From positions 3,410,001-3,474,000 of the forward strand of contig NZ_CP030850.1 in NCBI RefSeq assembly GCF_003325355.1: DNA of 64,000 bases, in the 5' to 3' direction. The stretch is from Runella rosea. GTDB lineage: Bacteria; Bacteroidota; Bacteroidia; Cytophagales; Spirosomataceae. The translations under genes were made by a program, and so were the position numbers. This document shows, piece after piece, positions 1 through 8,492 of this stretch (positions are counted from its first letter, which is position 1; each line of letters starts with the position of its first letter). The notes below the pieces were generated by a model that made no database searches, had not been told where the DNA came from, and saw only the letters and a list, made by a program, of their open reading frames with translations.

Positions 1-1
1 G

Positions 2-55
2 GAAGGCGTTTTGCCCAACATCCCTGGATTGGATTTGAGTAAGTTTATGAAGTAA
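2..55 (+). CDS. C-terminal end of a gene cut by the window edge
   Basis: An open frame enters from the left edge and ends at a TAA immediately before the ATG of the next gene, with no spacer. Only 17 residues are visible (ending GLDLSKFMK), too few to recognise a family. The abutting stop and start suggest that it is co-transcribed and translationally coupled with the glycosyltransferase that follows. Confidence 0.4.
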   Translation, partial: EGVLPNIPGLDLSKFMK

Positions 56-1093
56 ATGCCAATCGACAAAGTAGCCCTCGTCATTCTTAATTATAACGGG
101 AGAAACTTCTTAGAGAAGTTTCTCCCGTCTGTTGTTAAATATACCAAATCCGCCGCGATATATGTTGCCGACAGCGCCTCTACAGACGGTTCGGTGAGTT
201 GGGTAGAGCAAAATTTTCCGACTGTAAAAACGATTATTTTACCCAAAAATTATGGGTATGCTGGCGGTTACAATCGCGCCCTGAAAAACATCTCTGCCGA
301 GTATTACATCCTCCTCAATTCTGATGTTGAAGTCACCCCTCACTGGCTGACTCCCATCGTCAACCTGCTGGACCAAAATCCTCAAATTGCGGCCTGTCAA
401 CCCAAACTATTGGCCCATCATGACAAAACTCAATTTGAGTACGCAGGGGCCGCAGGAGGCTATATCGACTGGCTCGGGTACACGTACTGTCGTGGGCGTA
501 TATTTTACCACAACGAGACCGACACGGGCCAGTACGACACCACCGTCCCTATCTTCTGGGCGTCGGGCGCGGCTTTGGCGATTCGGTCCAAGCTTTTTCA
601 CGAAATGGGCGGATTTGACGAGGATTTTTTTGCCCACATGGAAGAAATTGACCTTTGTTGGCGGCTGCATTCGGCAGGGTATCACGTATATTGCTGTCCG
701 CAATCGGTGGTTTATCACGTAGGCGGCGGCACCCTTCCTCCTTCTAGCCCTTTCAAGACCTTCCTCAATTACCGCAACAGTTTGGCCATGCTCTATAAGA
801 ATCTGCCCGCCAATCGTATCTGGTTTACTATCTTTTTGAGGCTTATTTTAGACGGGGTTTCATCAATTCGTTATTTGCCGCATGGTCAATGGCGAGATAT
901 ATGGGCCATTGTAAGAGCTCATTTTGCATTTTATAGGTGGATTTTGGGTGAACTTCCCCAAAAACGCCGTCGGATTCAGCGGGAAATCGCCCAAACAAAT
1001 AGCCGTCAAACACTCCCAATCTCTTCTAAGAGCATCATTTGGGCGTATTTTGTAAAAGGGTGTAAAACCTTCGACTCATTTTCAAGGCTTTAA
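56..1093 (+). CDS. Glycosyltransferase family 2 (rhamnosyltransferase-like)
   Basis: A 345-residue GT-A fold enzyme that probably transfers a sugar from a nucleotide sugar to a surface glycan. The N-terminus carries the family's opening strand (VALVILNYNGRNF) and ADSASTDGS. A DxD-like metal site appears as N88-S89-D90, and the acceptor-side acidic motif as M195-E-E-I-D199 followed by LCWR. The last ~100 residues are hydrophobic then basic, suggesting peripheral membrane attachment. It abuts the upstream gene and lies about 100 bp before mreB, which has its own promoter, so the link with cell shape may only be positional. The donor and acceptor sugars cannot be read from the sequence. Confidence 0.85.
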   Translation: MPIDKVALVILNYNGRNFLEKFLPSVVKYTKSAAIYVADSASTDGSVSWVEQNFPTVKTIILPKNYGYAGGYNRALKNISAEYYILLNSDVEVTPHWLTPIVNLLDQNPQIAACQPKLLAHHDKTQFEYAGAAGGYIDWLGYTYCRGRIFYHNETDTGQYDTTVPIFWASGAALAIRSKLFHEMGGFDEDFFAHMEEIDLCWRLHSAGYHVYCCPQSVVYHVGGGTLPPSSPFKTFLNYRNSLAMLYKNLPANRIWFTIFLRLILDGVSSIRYLPHGQWRDIWAIVRAHFAFYRWILGELPQKRRRIQREIAQTNSRQTLPISSKSIIWAYFVKGCKTFDSFSRL

Positions 1094-1142
1094 TCAAAAA
1101 AATACTTGCTTTGTATTCTGTCAAAAAGCCGATAAAATCCTT

Positions 1143-1150
1143 TAATTTTG
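1143..1150 (+). promoter_or_regulatory. Bacteroidota -7 promoter element upstream of mreB
   Basis: TAATTTTG matches the Bacteroidota -7 consensus TAnnTTTG and sits 40 nt before the mreB ATG. No clear TTG -33 element is seen at the usual distance, so the assignment rests on the -7 box and its position. Confidence 0.45.
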
Positions 1151-1190
1151 CGGCTCATTAAATTTTAGTCAATCTGCGAAAGCAAACAAC

Positions 1191-2216
1191 ATGGCATTAT
1201 TTGATTTTTTAACGAGCGAGATTGCAATAGATTTAGGAACAGCGAACACGCTGATTATTCACAAAGACAAAATCGTTGTGGATGAGCCATCTATCATTGC
1301 TTTGGACAAGAATAACGGGAAGGTGTTGGCGATTGGTCACAAAGCAATGCAAATGCACGAAAAGACCAATGAAAATATAAAAACCATACGCCCGTTAAAA
1401 GACGGTGTTATTGCCGACTTTACCGCTGCGGAATTAATGATTCGTGGGATGATCAAGATGATTACGCCCAACAATCGCTTCTTCACGCCTTCACACCGAA
1501 TGGTCATTTGTATTCCATCGGGTATTACAGAAGTAGAAAAACGAGCCGTAAAAGACTCGGCAGAACACGCAGGCGCGAAGGAAGTTTATATGGTACATGA
1601 ACCCATTGCGGCCTCAATTGGTATCGGTATCGATATTACACAGCCCAACGGTACCATGATTGTGGATATTGGTGGTGGAACAACCGAAATTGCCGTTATT
1701 GCCCTTTCAGGTATTGTATGTGAACAGTCCATTAGGATTGCTGGTGATGTTTTCACCAAAGACATTGTGGATTACATGCGCCGCGAGCACAATTTGCTGA
1801 TTGGTGAGCGTTCGGCGGAGCAAATCAAAATTGAAGTAGGCTCGGCCCTTCCAGAACTTGATAATCCTCCTGCTGACTTTGAAATTCGGGGCCGCGATTT
1901 GATGACTGGGATTCCGAAAGAAATCAAAGTTACCTACAGCGAAATTGCGTATGCCTTGGATAAATCGATTTCCAAAATCGAAGAAGCCGTGATGAAAGCC
2001 CTTGAAATTTCCCCTCCTGAACTTTCGGCCGATATTTACACCAATGGTATTCACTTGACTGGCGGCGGTGCGCTTTTGCACGGCCTCGACAAACGATTGG
2101 CCACCAAAACTAAGCTGCCAATCCACGTCGCCGACGACCCGCTCAAGGCCGTTGTGAAGGGTACGGGTGAAATCCTGAAAAACTTAGAATTGTATAAGTC
2201 GGTATTAATTCAATAG
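1191..2216 (+). CDS. mreB: Rod shape-determining protein MreB
   Basis: A 341-residue bacterial actin homologue that forms membrane-associated filaments and guides lateral wall synthesis. The actin-fold nucleotide signatures are clear: phosphate-1 loop D14-LGTANT, phosphate-2 loop beginning D159-IGGGT, and the adenosine motif LTGGGALLHG near residue 290. Length matches the family (about 345). It heads mreB-mreC-mreD, the usual order, so the three products should form the MreBCD part of the elongasome. Confidence 0.98.
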   Translation: MALFDFLTSEIAIDLGTANTLIIHKDKIVVDEPSIIALDKNNGKVLAIGHKAMQMHEKTNENIKTIRPLKDGVIADFTAAELMIRGMIKMITPNNRFFTPSHRMVICIPSGITEVEKRAVKDSAEHAGAKEVYMVHEPIAASIGIGIDITQPNGTMIVDIGGGTTEIAVIALSGIVCEQSIRIAGDVFTKDIVDYMRREHNLLIGERSAEQIKIEVGSALPELDNPPADFEIRGRDLMTGIPKEIKVTYSEIAYALDKSISKIEEAVMKALEISPPELSADIYTNGIHLTGGGALLHGLDKRLATKTKLPIHVADDPLKAVVKGTGEILKNLELYKSVLIQ

Positions 2217-2220
2217 AAGT

Positions 2221-2300
2221 TAGGAGCAAGGAGTGAGGAGCGGCCGCTGCTGCGGTGAGTTTTTTCCATTCTCACTCCTCGCTTCTACATTCTCACTCCT
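2221..2300 (+). other. mreB-mreC spacer with one arm and two alternative partners
   Basis: The 93-bp gap between mreB and mreC contains AGGAGTGAG (2229-2237) and two exact complements CTCACTCCT (2271-2279 and 2292-2300), around a GC-rich core GCGGCCGCTGCTGCGG. The RNA could therefore form two mutually exclusive hairpins just before the mreC start. No function is established; it could tune mreC expression or be a degenerate repeat. Confidence 0.35.
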
Positions 2301-2309
2301 GCGTAAACA

Positions 2310-3158
2310 ATGCTCCAACTCTTTGAGTTTATTGCCCGTAATCGTAACTTTATCCTCTTTGTTTTGCTTGAGGTGTTTAGTTTTTGGTTGCTCGTCAATA
2401 ACAATAACTATTGGAGTGTAGAATACTTCAACACCGCTAACTCGCTAAATGCAAGGGCATTAGAAACTTCAAACACCCTACGAGAATACACCAACCTCAG
2501 GCAAGTAAACGAGGCATTGGCCGAGGAAAACCGGCGCTTGAATGAACGCGTGACGGCCATGCAACAGCTCAATCCCAGCAATGCTCCCGTGGGCTATAAA
2601 GCCGATTCAGCCTTTGCTTCCCGATATAAGTTTGTGACGATTGCCAAAGTAATCGACAACAGTACCCACCGCGCCGACAATTACCTGACCATCGACAAAG
2701 GTTACGCCGATGGTGTCAAAGTAGGTATGGGGGTGATTTCATCGACAGGTGTCGTAGGAAAAGTAAAATCTTGTAACGAACATTTTTCGGTCATTACGTC
2801 CATTTTGCATTCGCAATACATGATTTCAACAAAACTCCTGCGAAGTGGTGAAAATGGAAATGCTGAATGGGAAAACAATAGTATTCCTTCTATCATCCAG
2901 TTAAAGGATATTTCACGCTACAAACCCATCAGCAAAGGAGACACCGCCGTCACGTCTGACTACAACGCCGTATTTCCGCCTGGCGTACCTGTAGGATATA
3001 TCAAAAGCTTTAAAGTGGCTCCAGACCAGGCATTTTTTGAGATTGACTTACAACTAGCAACCGACTTCTCCAAAGTCTCCTATGTGTATTTGGTAGATAA
3101 CAAGCTTTCAGAAAAACAACAATCCCTTCAGGAAAGCCTTATTAATAAACGTAAATGA
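2310..3158 (+). CDS. mreC: Rod shape-determining protein MreC
   Basis: A 282-residue periplasmic scaffold protein. It has a short cytoplasmic start, one transmembrane helix at about residues 8-29 (rich in F, L and V), a predicted coiled coil near 45-90 (LREYTNLRQVNEALAEENRRL), and then the beta-domain core containing GYADGVKVGMGVIS and FPPGVPVGYI, typical of MreC. It follows mreB and overlaps mreD by 4 bases, fitting an operon. Its expected role is to link MreB filaments to penicillin-binding protein 2 and RodA. Confidence 0.95.
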   Translation: MLQLFEFIARNRNFILFVLLEVFSFWLLVNNNNYWSVEYFNTANSLNARALETSNTLREYTNLRQVNEALAEENRRLNERVTAMQQLNPSNAPVGYKADSAFASRYKFVTIAKVIDNSTHRADNYLTIDKGYADGVKVGMGVISSTGVVGKVKSCNEHFSVITSILHSQYMISTKLLRSGENGNAEWENNSIPSIIQLKDISRYKPISKGDTAVTSDYNAVFPPGVPVGYIKSFKVAPDQAFFEIDLQLATDFSKVSYVYLVDNKLSEKQQSLQESLINKRK

Positions 3159-3658
3159 ATCCAAACGAAATAGTTCGCAGTGCCTTAAGATGGTTAGTGT
3201 ACGTGCTACTGCATATATTTGTAGCCCGCCACTTGGTATTGTTTGACTATGCATTTTGCTTTATTTATGTAGGTGCAATTCTGTTTTTACCGCAGGAAAT
3301 CAACCTAACGGGCCTGCTACTCATCGGTTTTGCAACGGGCGTAGCCGTTGATTCATTTGACAATACCCTCGGCCTCCATGCTGCCACGGCCGTTTTTGTG
3401 GCCTATTTACGCCCGATTATCATTCGCTACCAGTTTGCTCAAAAGCTCTCAGAAGGGCGCTTAGAACTTTCATTGAAGGGGCTTGGCCTCCCTGCCTTTT
3501 TGTCTTACACCCTCATACTGGTTTCGGTTCATCATCTACTTTTGTTCTTTGTAGAAGCGGGAAGCCTCAGCTTACTGCCTTATACCCTTTTAAAGATAGT
3601 TTGCAGTATTTTATTTACTACCCTGACCATTTTGCTCACGCAACTTTTTTCTCGTTAG
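3155..3658 (+). CDS. mreD: Rod shape-determining protein MreD
   Basis: A 167-residue polytopic inner-membrane protein with about five hydrophobic segments, including DYAFCFIYVGAILFLP, the region in which MreD proteins are best conserved. The ATG overlaps the mreC stop (ATGA), so translation is probably coupled. MreD sequences are poorly conserved; gene order is the strongest support. Confidence 0.9.
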   Translation: MNPNEIVRSALRWLVYVLLHIFVARHLVLFDYAFCFIYVGAILFLPQEINLTGLLLIGFATGVAVDSFDNTLGLHAATAVFVAYLRPIIIRYQFAQKLSEGRLELSLKGLGLPAFLSYTLILVSVHHLLLFFVEAGSLSLLPYTLLKIVCSILFTTLTILLTQLFSR

Positions 3659-3878
3659 GGGAAAAAACAGCCTCACTTCTGACATTTTGTCTAAAAATCG
3701 AATTATTTATTTTCGTTGGAATAATTTTTGTCGTATATTATATCAGCTAATTATGGGCAAGTTGTTCTACAGCTAATCCTAAAAAAATAACCTTTCATGA
3801 GGGGTTTTTGTTGATTGGTGAAAGAAGAGTTGCGCGGAAGGTGGGTCGTTTGCTAAAATTCGTAAATTTACGGCAGCC

Positions 3879-4508
3879 ATGTCAGTCATTATGTCAGAAG
3901 AAATCGAAGAAATACCCCTAGCCTCCTCAGAAACGTCTTATAACGACGCTGAGAAGAACGATATATTCAATCGTGAGTTTATGCCCCACATAAACTCCAT
4001 GTATAACTTTGCCTTTAGGCTAACAATGGACGAAGATGACGCCAACGATCTCGTCCAGGATACCTATTTAAAAGCTTTCCGTTTTATTTCTTCCTTTGAG
4101 CGGGGAACTAATGCAAAAGCGTGGTTGTTCAGAATCCTGAAAAACAGTTTTATCAATGATTATCGTAAGCGGAGCAAAGAGCCGTCGAAGGTAGATTACC
4201 AAGAAGTAGAAACAACCTACAACTCGGAAGAAGCTGCCGAAGTCGACCACACCACCGACTTACGCGTCGAAACTGTTCAAGACATGATTGGCGATGAAGT
4301 AGCCACTGCGCTCAATTCATTGCCCGTCGATTTTCGTACTGTCATTATCCTTTGCGACATTGAAGGATTTACGTACGAAGAAATGGCTAAGATTCTGGAT
4401 ATTCCGATTGGCACCGTTCGTTCTCGTTTGCACCGCGCACGGAATCTCCTTAAAGATAAGCTCAAAGTGTACGCTTCCTCAATGGGGTACGACACCGACG
4501 AGGATTGA
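3879..4508 (+). CDS. ECF RNA polymerase sigma factor (RpoE-like)
   Basis: A 209-residue sigma-70 family factor of the extracytoplasmic-function type. Region 2 is seen at about residues 35-95 (NDLVQDTYLKAF, then AWLFRILKNSFIND) and region 4 at about 145-195 (LNSLPVDFRTVIILCDIEGF, then a helix-turn-helix ending GTVRSRLHRARNLL). An acidic linker of about 30 residues separates them. An in-frame ATG at 3891 is an alternative start. A small Cys/His protein that could be its anti-sigma factor follows 126 bp downstream. The target regulon cannot be inferred. Confidence 0.93.
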   Translation: MSVIMSEEIEEIPLASSETSYNDAEKNDIFNREFMPHINSMYNFAFRLTMDEDDANDLVQDTYLKAFRFISSFERGTNAKAWLFRILKNSFINDYRKRSKEPSKVDYQEVETTYNSEEAAEVDHTTDLRVETVQDMIGDEVATALNSLPVDFRTVIILCDIEGFTYEEMAKILDIPIGTVRSRLHRARNLLKDKLKVYASSMGYDTDED

Positions 4509-4634
4509 TTTAAGGACGGCATTGAGTGATATCCAATTTTTTCAAGCTATGTCTTTGAACTTTTTTTGATGAAAATTCATTCTAAGTAAAGACAACTTAA
4601 TAGTAAGATTCAAAGAAAAAATTGAACCTTTGCA

Positions 4635-4937
4635 ATGTTATTGGATATGCATTCGTCAGCCTCCGCTAGTGAGAACAATGAAACGAGGAAGCCTCAAAAA
4701 CAGTACTGCGAACACCACGCAGAGTGTCTGAAAAAAATTCAGGCTGTTTTGGATGGAGAAGCTTCAGAAGCCGAGAAGGAACACTTCAGGGAAAACATGG
4801 ATGATTGCCTTCACTGCATCAAAATGTACCACCTCGAAAAGTGCGTTAAAGAATCCCTTCAGGCGAAGGTCGATAAACGACTCTGCCCCGATAATCTCGT
4901 ACAGGCAATCAAAGCAAAATTAAACATCACCGCCTAA
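4635..4937 (+). CDS. Small Cys/His-rich protein, probable zinc-binding anti-sigma factor
   Basis: A 100-residue soluble protein. The central part contains CEHHAECL and HFRENMDDCLHC, resembling the Cys/His cluster of ZAS-type anti-sigma domains, although the H-to-C spacing is longer than the classical H-x3-C-x2-C. There is no transmembrane segment, so it would act in the cytoplasm. Its position directly after an ECF sigma gene is the main reason for the assignment. A TTTG element at 4629-4632 lies so close to the first ATG that the internal ATG at 4647 may be the real start. It ends 3 bases before gmk. Confidence 0.65.
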   Translation: MLLDMHSSASASENNETRKPQKQYCEHHAECLKKIQAVLDGEASEAEKEHFRENMDDCLHCIKMYHLEKCVKESLQAKVDKRLCPDNLVQAIKAKLNITA

Positions 4938-4940
4938 GTT

Positions 4941-5507
4941 TTGGAAGGAAAGCTCATCATCTTCTCTGCTCCGTCTGGTTCTGGTAAAACAACCATCGTA
5001 CGACACTTACTCTCAAAGTACAACAACCTGGGTTTTTCGATTTCGGCCTGCACCCGCGACCGCCGCGGCAGAAATGAAGTGCACGGAAAAGATTATTATT
5101 TTCTTACACCCGATGATTTTAAACAACGCATTGATAACAATGAGTTTGTGGAATGGGAAGAAGTGTATCCAGGTGGCTATTACGGAACCTTAAAATCAGA
5201 AATTGAGCGTTTGTGGGCCGAAGGAAAACACGTAATTTTTGACGTAGATGTAAAAGGAGGCCTCAAACTCAAAGAATACTTTGGAGAACGTGCCCTTGCC
5301 ATTTTTGTAAAAGCCCCCAGCGAAGAAGCAATCAAAGAACGCCTCATGATGCGCGGCACCGAAACCGAAGACAGTCTTTCAAAGCGGCTCTTTAAAGTAA
5401 AATTTGAAATGTCGTTTCAAGACCGATTCGATGTAATTTTGGTCAACGACCAACTCGAAACAGCCCTTATAAAAGCGGAAGAATTGGTAGAAAACTTTCT
5501 AGGATAA
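4941..5507 (+). CDS. gmk: Guanylate kinase
   Basis: A 188-residue nucleotide kinase converting GMP and ATP to GDP and ADP. The P-loop reads S9-APSGSGKTT, followed by the GMP-binding region ([20 protein letters not shown]) and the lid motif [13 protein letters not shown]. The only start compatible with a complete P-loop is a TTG, three bases after the preceding stop, implying translational coupling to the putative anti-sigma gene. A strong bidirectional terminator follows. Confidence 0.95.
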   Translation: MEGKLIIFSAPSGSGKTTIVRHLLSKYNNLGFSISACTRDRRGRNEVHGKDYYFLTPDDFKQRIDNNEFVEWEEVYPGGYYGTLKSEIERLWAEGKHVIFDVDVKGGLKLKEYFGERALAIFVKAPSEEAIKERLMMRGTETEDSLSKRLFKVKFEMSFQDRFDVILVNDQLETALIKAEELVENFLG

Positions 5508-5530
5508 ATTATAATTATAACTACGATTAT

Positions 5531-5568
5531 AACAGGAAAAGCCGGAGACATCTCCGGCTTTTCCTGTT
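5531..5568. terminator. Bidirectional terminator between gmk and ypdA
   Basis: A perfect 18-bp inverted repeat (arms 5531-5548 and 5551-5568) with a GC-rich middle (GCCGGAGA) and A/T runs lies between convergent gmk and ypdA, the expected shape and place for a shared intrinsic terminator. Confidence 0.85.
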
Positions 5569-5609
5569 ACTGACTAATAGGGGTGTTCTTGCAAACAAAT
5601 AAACTTGAC

Positions 5610-6614
5610 TTATATTCTTTCAATTAATTCTTTTACCTGGCGGATTTTACGCCCCGCAATGTGGTCGATAATTGCCGCTGCATGTTCTCGGCCATTCTCA
5701 ATGAATACTTTTTCGGTGTGGATTCCTGCCACCACCGTACCGCATAAATAAAGGCCCGCTACATTGGTTTCAAACGTTTCAGGGTCATAAACGGGCACCA
5801 TGCTTGGCTGGGTTAGTTCTATACCGCAACGTTGTAACAAGGCCCCATCTGGAACATAGCCAATCAACATCAACACAAAATCGGCATCAATCCATTCGGA
5901 TTCTCCCGTCTCTACATTTTCGATTTGAACGCGTTTGGGTTCAATGGCGGTGGTGAGGCTGTTAAACCGTGTTTTGATTTTTCCTTCCCGCACGCGATTT
6001 TTCACATCTGGGACGAGCCAATATTTGACCGTTGGGCGAAAATCTTCCCCCCGGTGAACAATCGTGACGTCGACATCGTGACGGTACAATTCTAGAGCCG
6101 CTTCAACCGCCGAATTGGCTGCGCCTACAATAACAACTTTGGAGAACGAATATAAGAAAGGTTCGTCATAATAAGGAGTAACGTGCGACAAATTTTCCCC
6201 AGGAATTCCCAAATGACGCGGAAAATCAAAATAACCAGTCGCAATGATTACTTTACGAGCATGATAGGTTTCACCCTTGGCAGTTTGCACTTCAAACAAA
6301 TCGTTTTGTTTTGCCACCTGCGTAACTTCCGTAAAAAGTTTGAAATTCAGATGATAATAACCCGCGACCTTACGGTAATATTGTAACGCTTCACTCCGAT
6401 TGGCTTTGACTTCAGAAATGGGAAAGGGAATCCCTCCAATTTCGATGTTTTCGGCGGTTGAGAAAAACCGCATCCGTTTGGGGTAGCGCCGGATAGACTC
6501 CGTAATGCTGCCTTTTTCTAAAATGAGGTGGCTCAACCCTGCTTTTGCCGCTTCAATTCCTACGGCCAATCCACACGGCCCTGCGCCTATAATTAATACG
6601 TCGTATACTTGCAT
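5610..6614 (-). CDS. ypdA: YpdA-family bacillithiol disulfide reductase
   Basis: A 334-residue flavoprotein of the thioredoxin-reductase-like fold. The FAD-binding motif GAGPCGLAVG starts at residue 10, with Cys14 in the position that marks YpdA. A second Rossmann motif (VIVGAANSAVEAAL) near residue 160 binds NADPH. The classical CxxC of thioredoxin reductase is absent, as expected. YpdA enzymes reduce bacillithiol disulfide; the cysteine-adding enzyme BshC is encoded in the same window (30640-32268), which supports use of this thiol. Confidence 0.88.
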   Translation of the reverse strand: MQVYDVLIIGAGPCGLAVGIEAAKAGLSHLILEKGSITESIRRYPKRMRFFSTAENIEIGGIPFPISEVKANRSEALQYYRKVAGYYHLNFKLFTEVTQVAKQNDLFEVQTAKGETYHARKVIIATGYFDFPRHLGIPGENLSHVTPYYDEPFLYSFSKVVIVGAANSAVEAALELYRHDVDVTIVHRGEDFRPTVKYWLVPDVKNRVREGKIKTRFNSLTTAIEPKRVQIENVETGESEWIDADFVLMLIGYVPDGALLQRCGIELTQPSMVPVYDPETFETNVAGLYLCGTVVAGIHTEKVFIENGREHAAAIIDHIAGRKIRQVKELIERI

Positions 6615-6732
6615 AAAAGAAGAAAATGATAAATGTTCGTATTATTGCATCACTAATGCGCTAAGTCTAAACCGTTCCATTTCATAACACCTTATTTCCC
6701 CCGAAAAATTCACTTCAAAACTAAATTCCTGT

Positions 6733-8283
6733 ATGAAAAACCCGTTGCTTCTTGCCATTGTTTTATCCTGTAGCTGTATTCTTACTAACGCCCAACAACG
6801 CCCTTCGGCCCCAGCCCCAACCAATGCTCCCGCCGCCGCGCCTGTCAAAGAAGAAAAATCTTCCAATAACCTGACTTTCAACCCCGATTCGTTTGTAGCC
6901 ACGGACCACGAGACCACCATCAAAGGCCAAAAGATTCCTTACCGAGCCACCACTGGCACCATGCCCGTGTGGGACGAAGACGGCAAAGCCATTGCGGGTT
7001 TGTTTTATACCTTCTACGAAAGGTCTGACGTCAAAGACCGCACCACGCGGCCTTTGGTCATTTCGTTCAACGGCGGCCCCGGTTCGGCGGCTGTTTGGAT
7101 GCACATTGCGTACACTGGACCGCGATTGCTCAACATCGACGATGAAGGTTATCCCGTTCAACCTTACGGTATCAAAGAAAATCCTTATTCTATTTTGGAT
7201 GTAGCGGATATTGTATTCGTAAACCCCGTCAACACTGGTTATTCACGGCCTACGAGCAAAGACGTTCCCGGCTCAAAATTCTTTGGCGTTCGCGCCGATA
7301 TTAAGTACCTCGCCGAATGGATCGGGACTTTTGTAACCCGCAACAACCGCTGGGCGTCGCCTAAATACCTCATCGGCGAAAGCTACGGCACCACGCGCGT
7401 ATCTGGATTGGCGCTCGAACTCCAAAGCTCACAATGGATGTACCTCAATGGGGTGATTCTAGTCTCTCCTACCACGCTCGGCATCGAACGCGGCGAGGTG
7501 TCAGAATCTGCGCTGCGACTGCCGTATTATGCTGCTACGGCTTGGTACCACAAAGCGTTGAGCCCTGATTTGCAGCAAAAAGATTTGACCGACATGCTGC
7601 CCGAAGTAGAAAACTTCACCATCAATGAGTTGCTTCCAGCCATTAGCAAAGGCGGATTTTTGGAAGATGCCAAACGAAAAGAGATTGCCGCCAAAATGGC
7701 GCGGTATTCGGGCATTTCCGAAAAAGTGATTTTACAGAGTAATTTTGACGTACCAACGAGTTATTTCTGGAAAGAACTATTACGCGACAAAGGATTTACC
7801 GTTGGCCGCTTGGATTCGCGGTATAAGGGAATCGACAGGCAAGATGTGGGCGACAGGCCAGATTTTAATTCCGAGCTGACGTCTTGGCTGCATTCCTTCA
7901 CCCCCGCCATCAACATCTATTTGCGCAATGAGTTGAATTACAAAACAGATATGAAATACTACATGTTTGGCCCCGTGAATCCGTGGGACCGCAGTGGCGA
8001 CCAATCGGCCGAAAACCTGCGTCAGGCCATGGCCCAAAATCCATACCTGCACGTGATGGTACAGTCGGGCTATTATGATGGCGCATGCGATTACTTCAAC
8101 GCCAAGTACAACATGTGGCAAATGGACCCAAGCGGCAAACTCAAAGACCGCATGAGCTGGAAAGGTTACCGCAGCGGCCACATGATGTACCTCCGCAAAG
8201 AAGACCTTCAAACGGGCAACGAAGACATTCGTCAGTTTATCAAACAATCTTTGCCTAAACCCGGACAACCAGCCAAATATTAA
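6733..8283 (+). CDS. Secreted serine carboxypeptidase, peptidase family S10
   Basis: A 516-residue alpha/beta hydrolase. A signal peptide (residues 1-20, ending LTNA) is followed by a proline/alanine-rich linker. The S10 hallmarks are present: the oxyanion-hole segment SFNGGPGSAAVW, nucleophile Ser217 in GESYG, Asp449 in SGYYDGACDYF and His483 in SGHMMYL. It should trim peptides from the C-terminus in the periplasm or outside. It is followed by an inverted REP pair and a terminator, so it is probably monocistronic. Confidence 0.92.
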   Translation: MKNPLLLAIVLSCSCILTNAQQRPSAPAPTNAPAAAPVKEEKSSNNLTFNPDSFVATDHETTIKGQKIPYRATTGTMPVWDEDGKAIAGLFYTFYERSDVKDRTTRPLVISFNGGPGSAAVWMHIAYTGPRLLNIDDEGYPVQPYGIKENPYSILDVADIVFVNPVNTGYSRPTSKDVPGSKFFGVRADIKYLAEWIGTFVTRNNRWASPKYLIGESYGTTRVSGLALELQSSQWMYLNGVILVSPTTLGIERGEVSESALRLPYYAATAWYHKALSPDLQQKDLTDMLPEVENFTINELLPAISKGGFLEDAKRKEIAAKMARYSGISEKVILQSNFDVPTSYFWKELLRDKGFTVGRLDSRYKGIDRQDVGDRPDFNSELTSWLHSFTPAINIYLRNELNYKTDMKYYMFGPVNPWDRSGDQSAENLRQAMAQNPYLHVMVQSGYYDGACDYFNAKYNMWQMDPSGKLKDRMSWKGYRSGHMMYLRKEDLQTGNEDIRQFIKQSLPKPGQPAKY

Positions 8284-8290
8284 TAACAAT

Positions 8291-8355
8291 GTAGGGGCAG
8301 GCTTCACGTCTGCCCGGTATCTAACAAAGCGGGCAGACGTGAAGCCTGCCCCTAC
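8291..8355. repeat. Inverted pair of GTAG-type REP elements
   Basis: Two exactly complementary 26-nt arms (8291-8316 and 8330-8355) flank a 13-nt spacer. Each arm reads GTAG, then an 8-bp stem (GGGCAGGC / GTCTGCCC, one G-T pair at position 7) with loop TTCAC. The repeats at the RAYT gene at 51.9 kb share this geometry: GTAG foot, 8-bp stem with a wobble at pair 7 and a 5-nt loop. It is therefore probably a dispersed, non-autonomous copy of that family with a different stem sequence. Confidence 0.75.
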
Positions 8356-8361
8356 GGTGTC

Positions 8362-8397
8362 ACGAAAGAGACGTGAGTTTCACGTCTCTTTCGTTTT
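8362..8397 (+). terminator. Intrinsic terminator downstream of the S10 peptidase
   Basis: A perfect 15-bp stem (8362-8376 with 8380-8394), loop GTT, followed by a short T run. It sits directly after the REP pair and would end the S10 peptidase transcript. Confidence 0.75.
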
Positions 8398-8492
8398 GTG
8401 GAGTTATCAACAATAAATCTACTTTTATCCACATAATCAGTAAAATTTGGCCCGTAATTGCTTGATAGTGTTGTACCTATTTAGTATTCACT

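Noticed and set aside
407-718. Minus-strand frame inside the first glycosyltransferase
   Set aside because: It is a shadow of a well-supported gene on the plus strand; the same applies to the other frames overlapping recognised genes.
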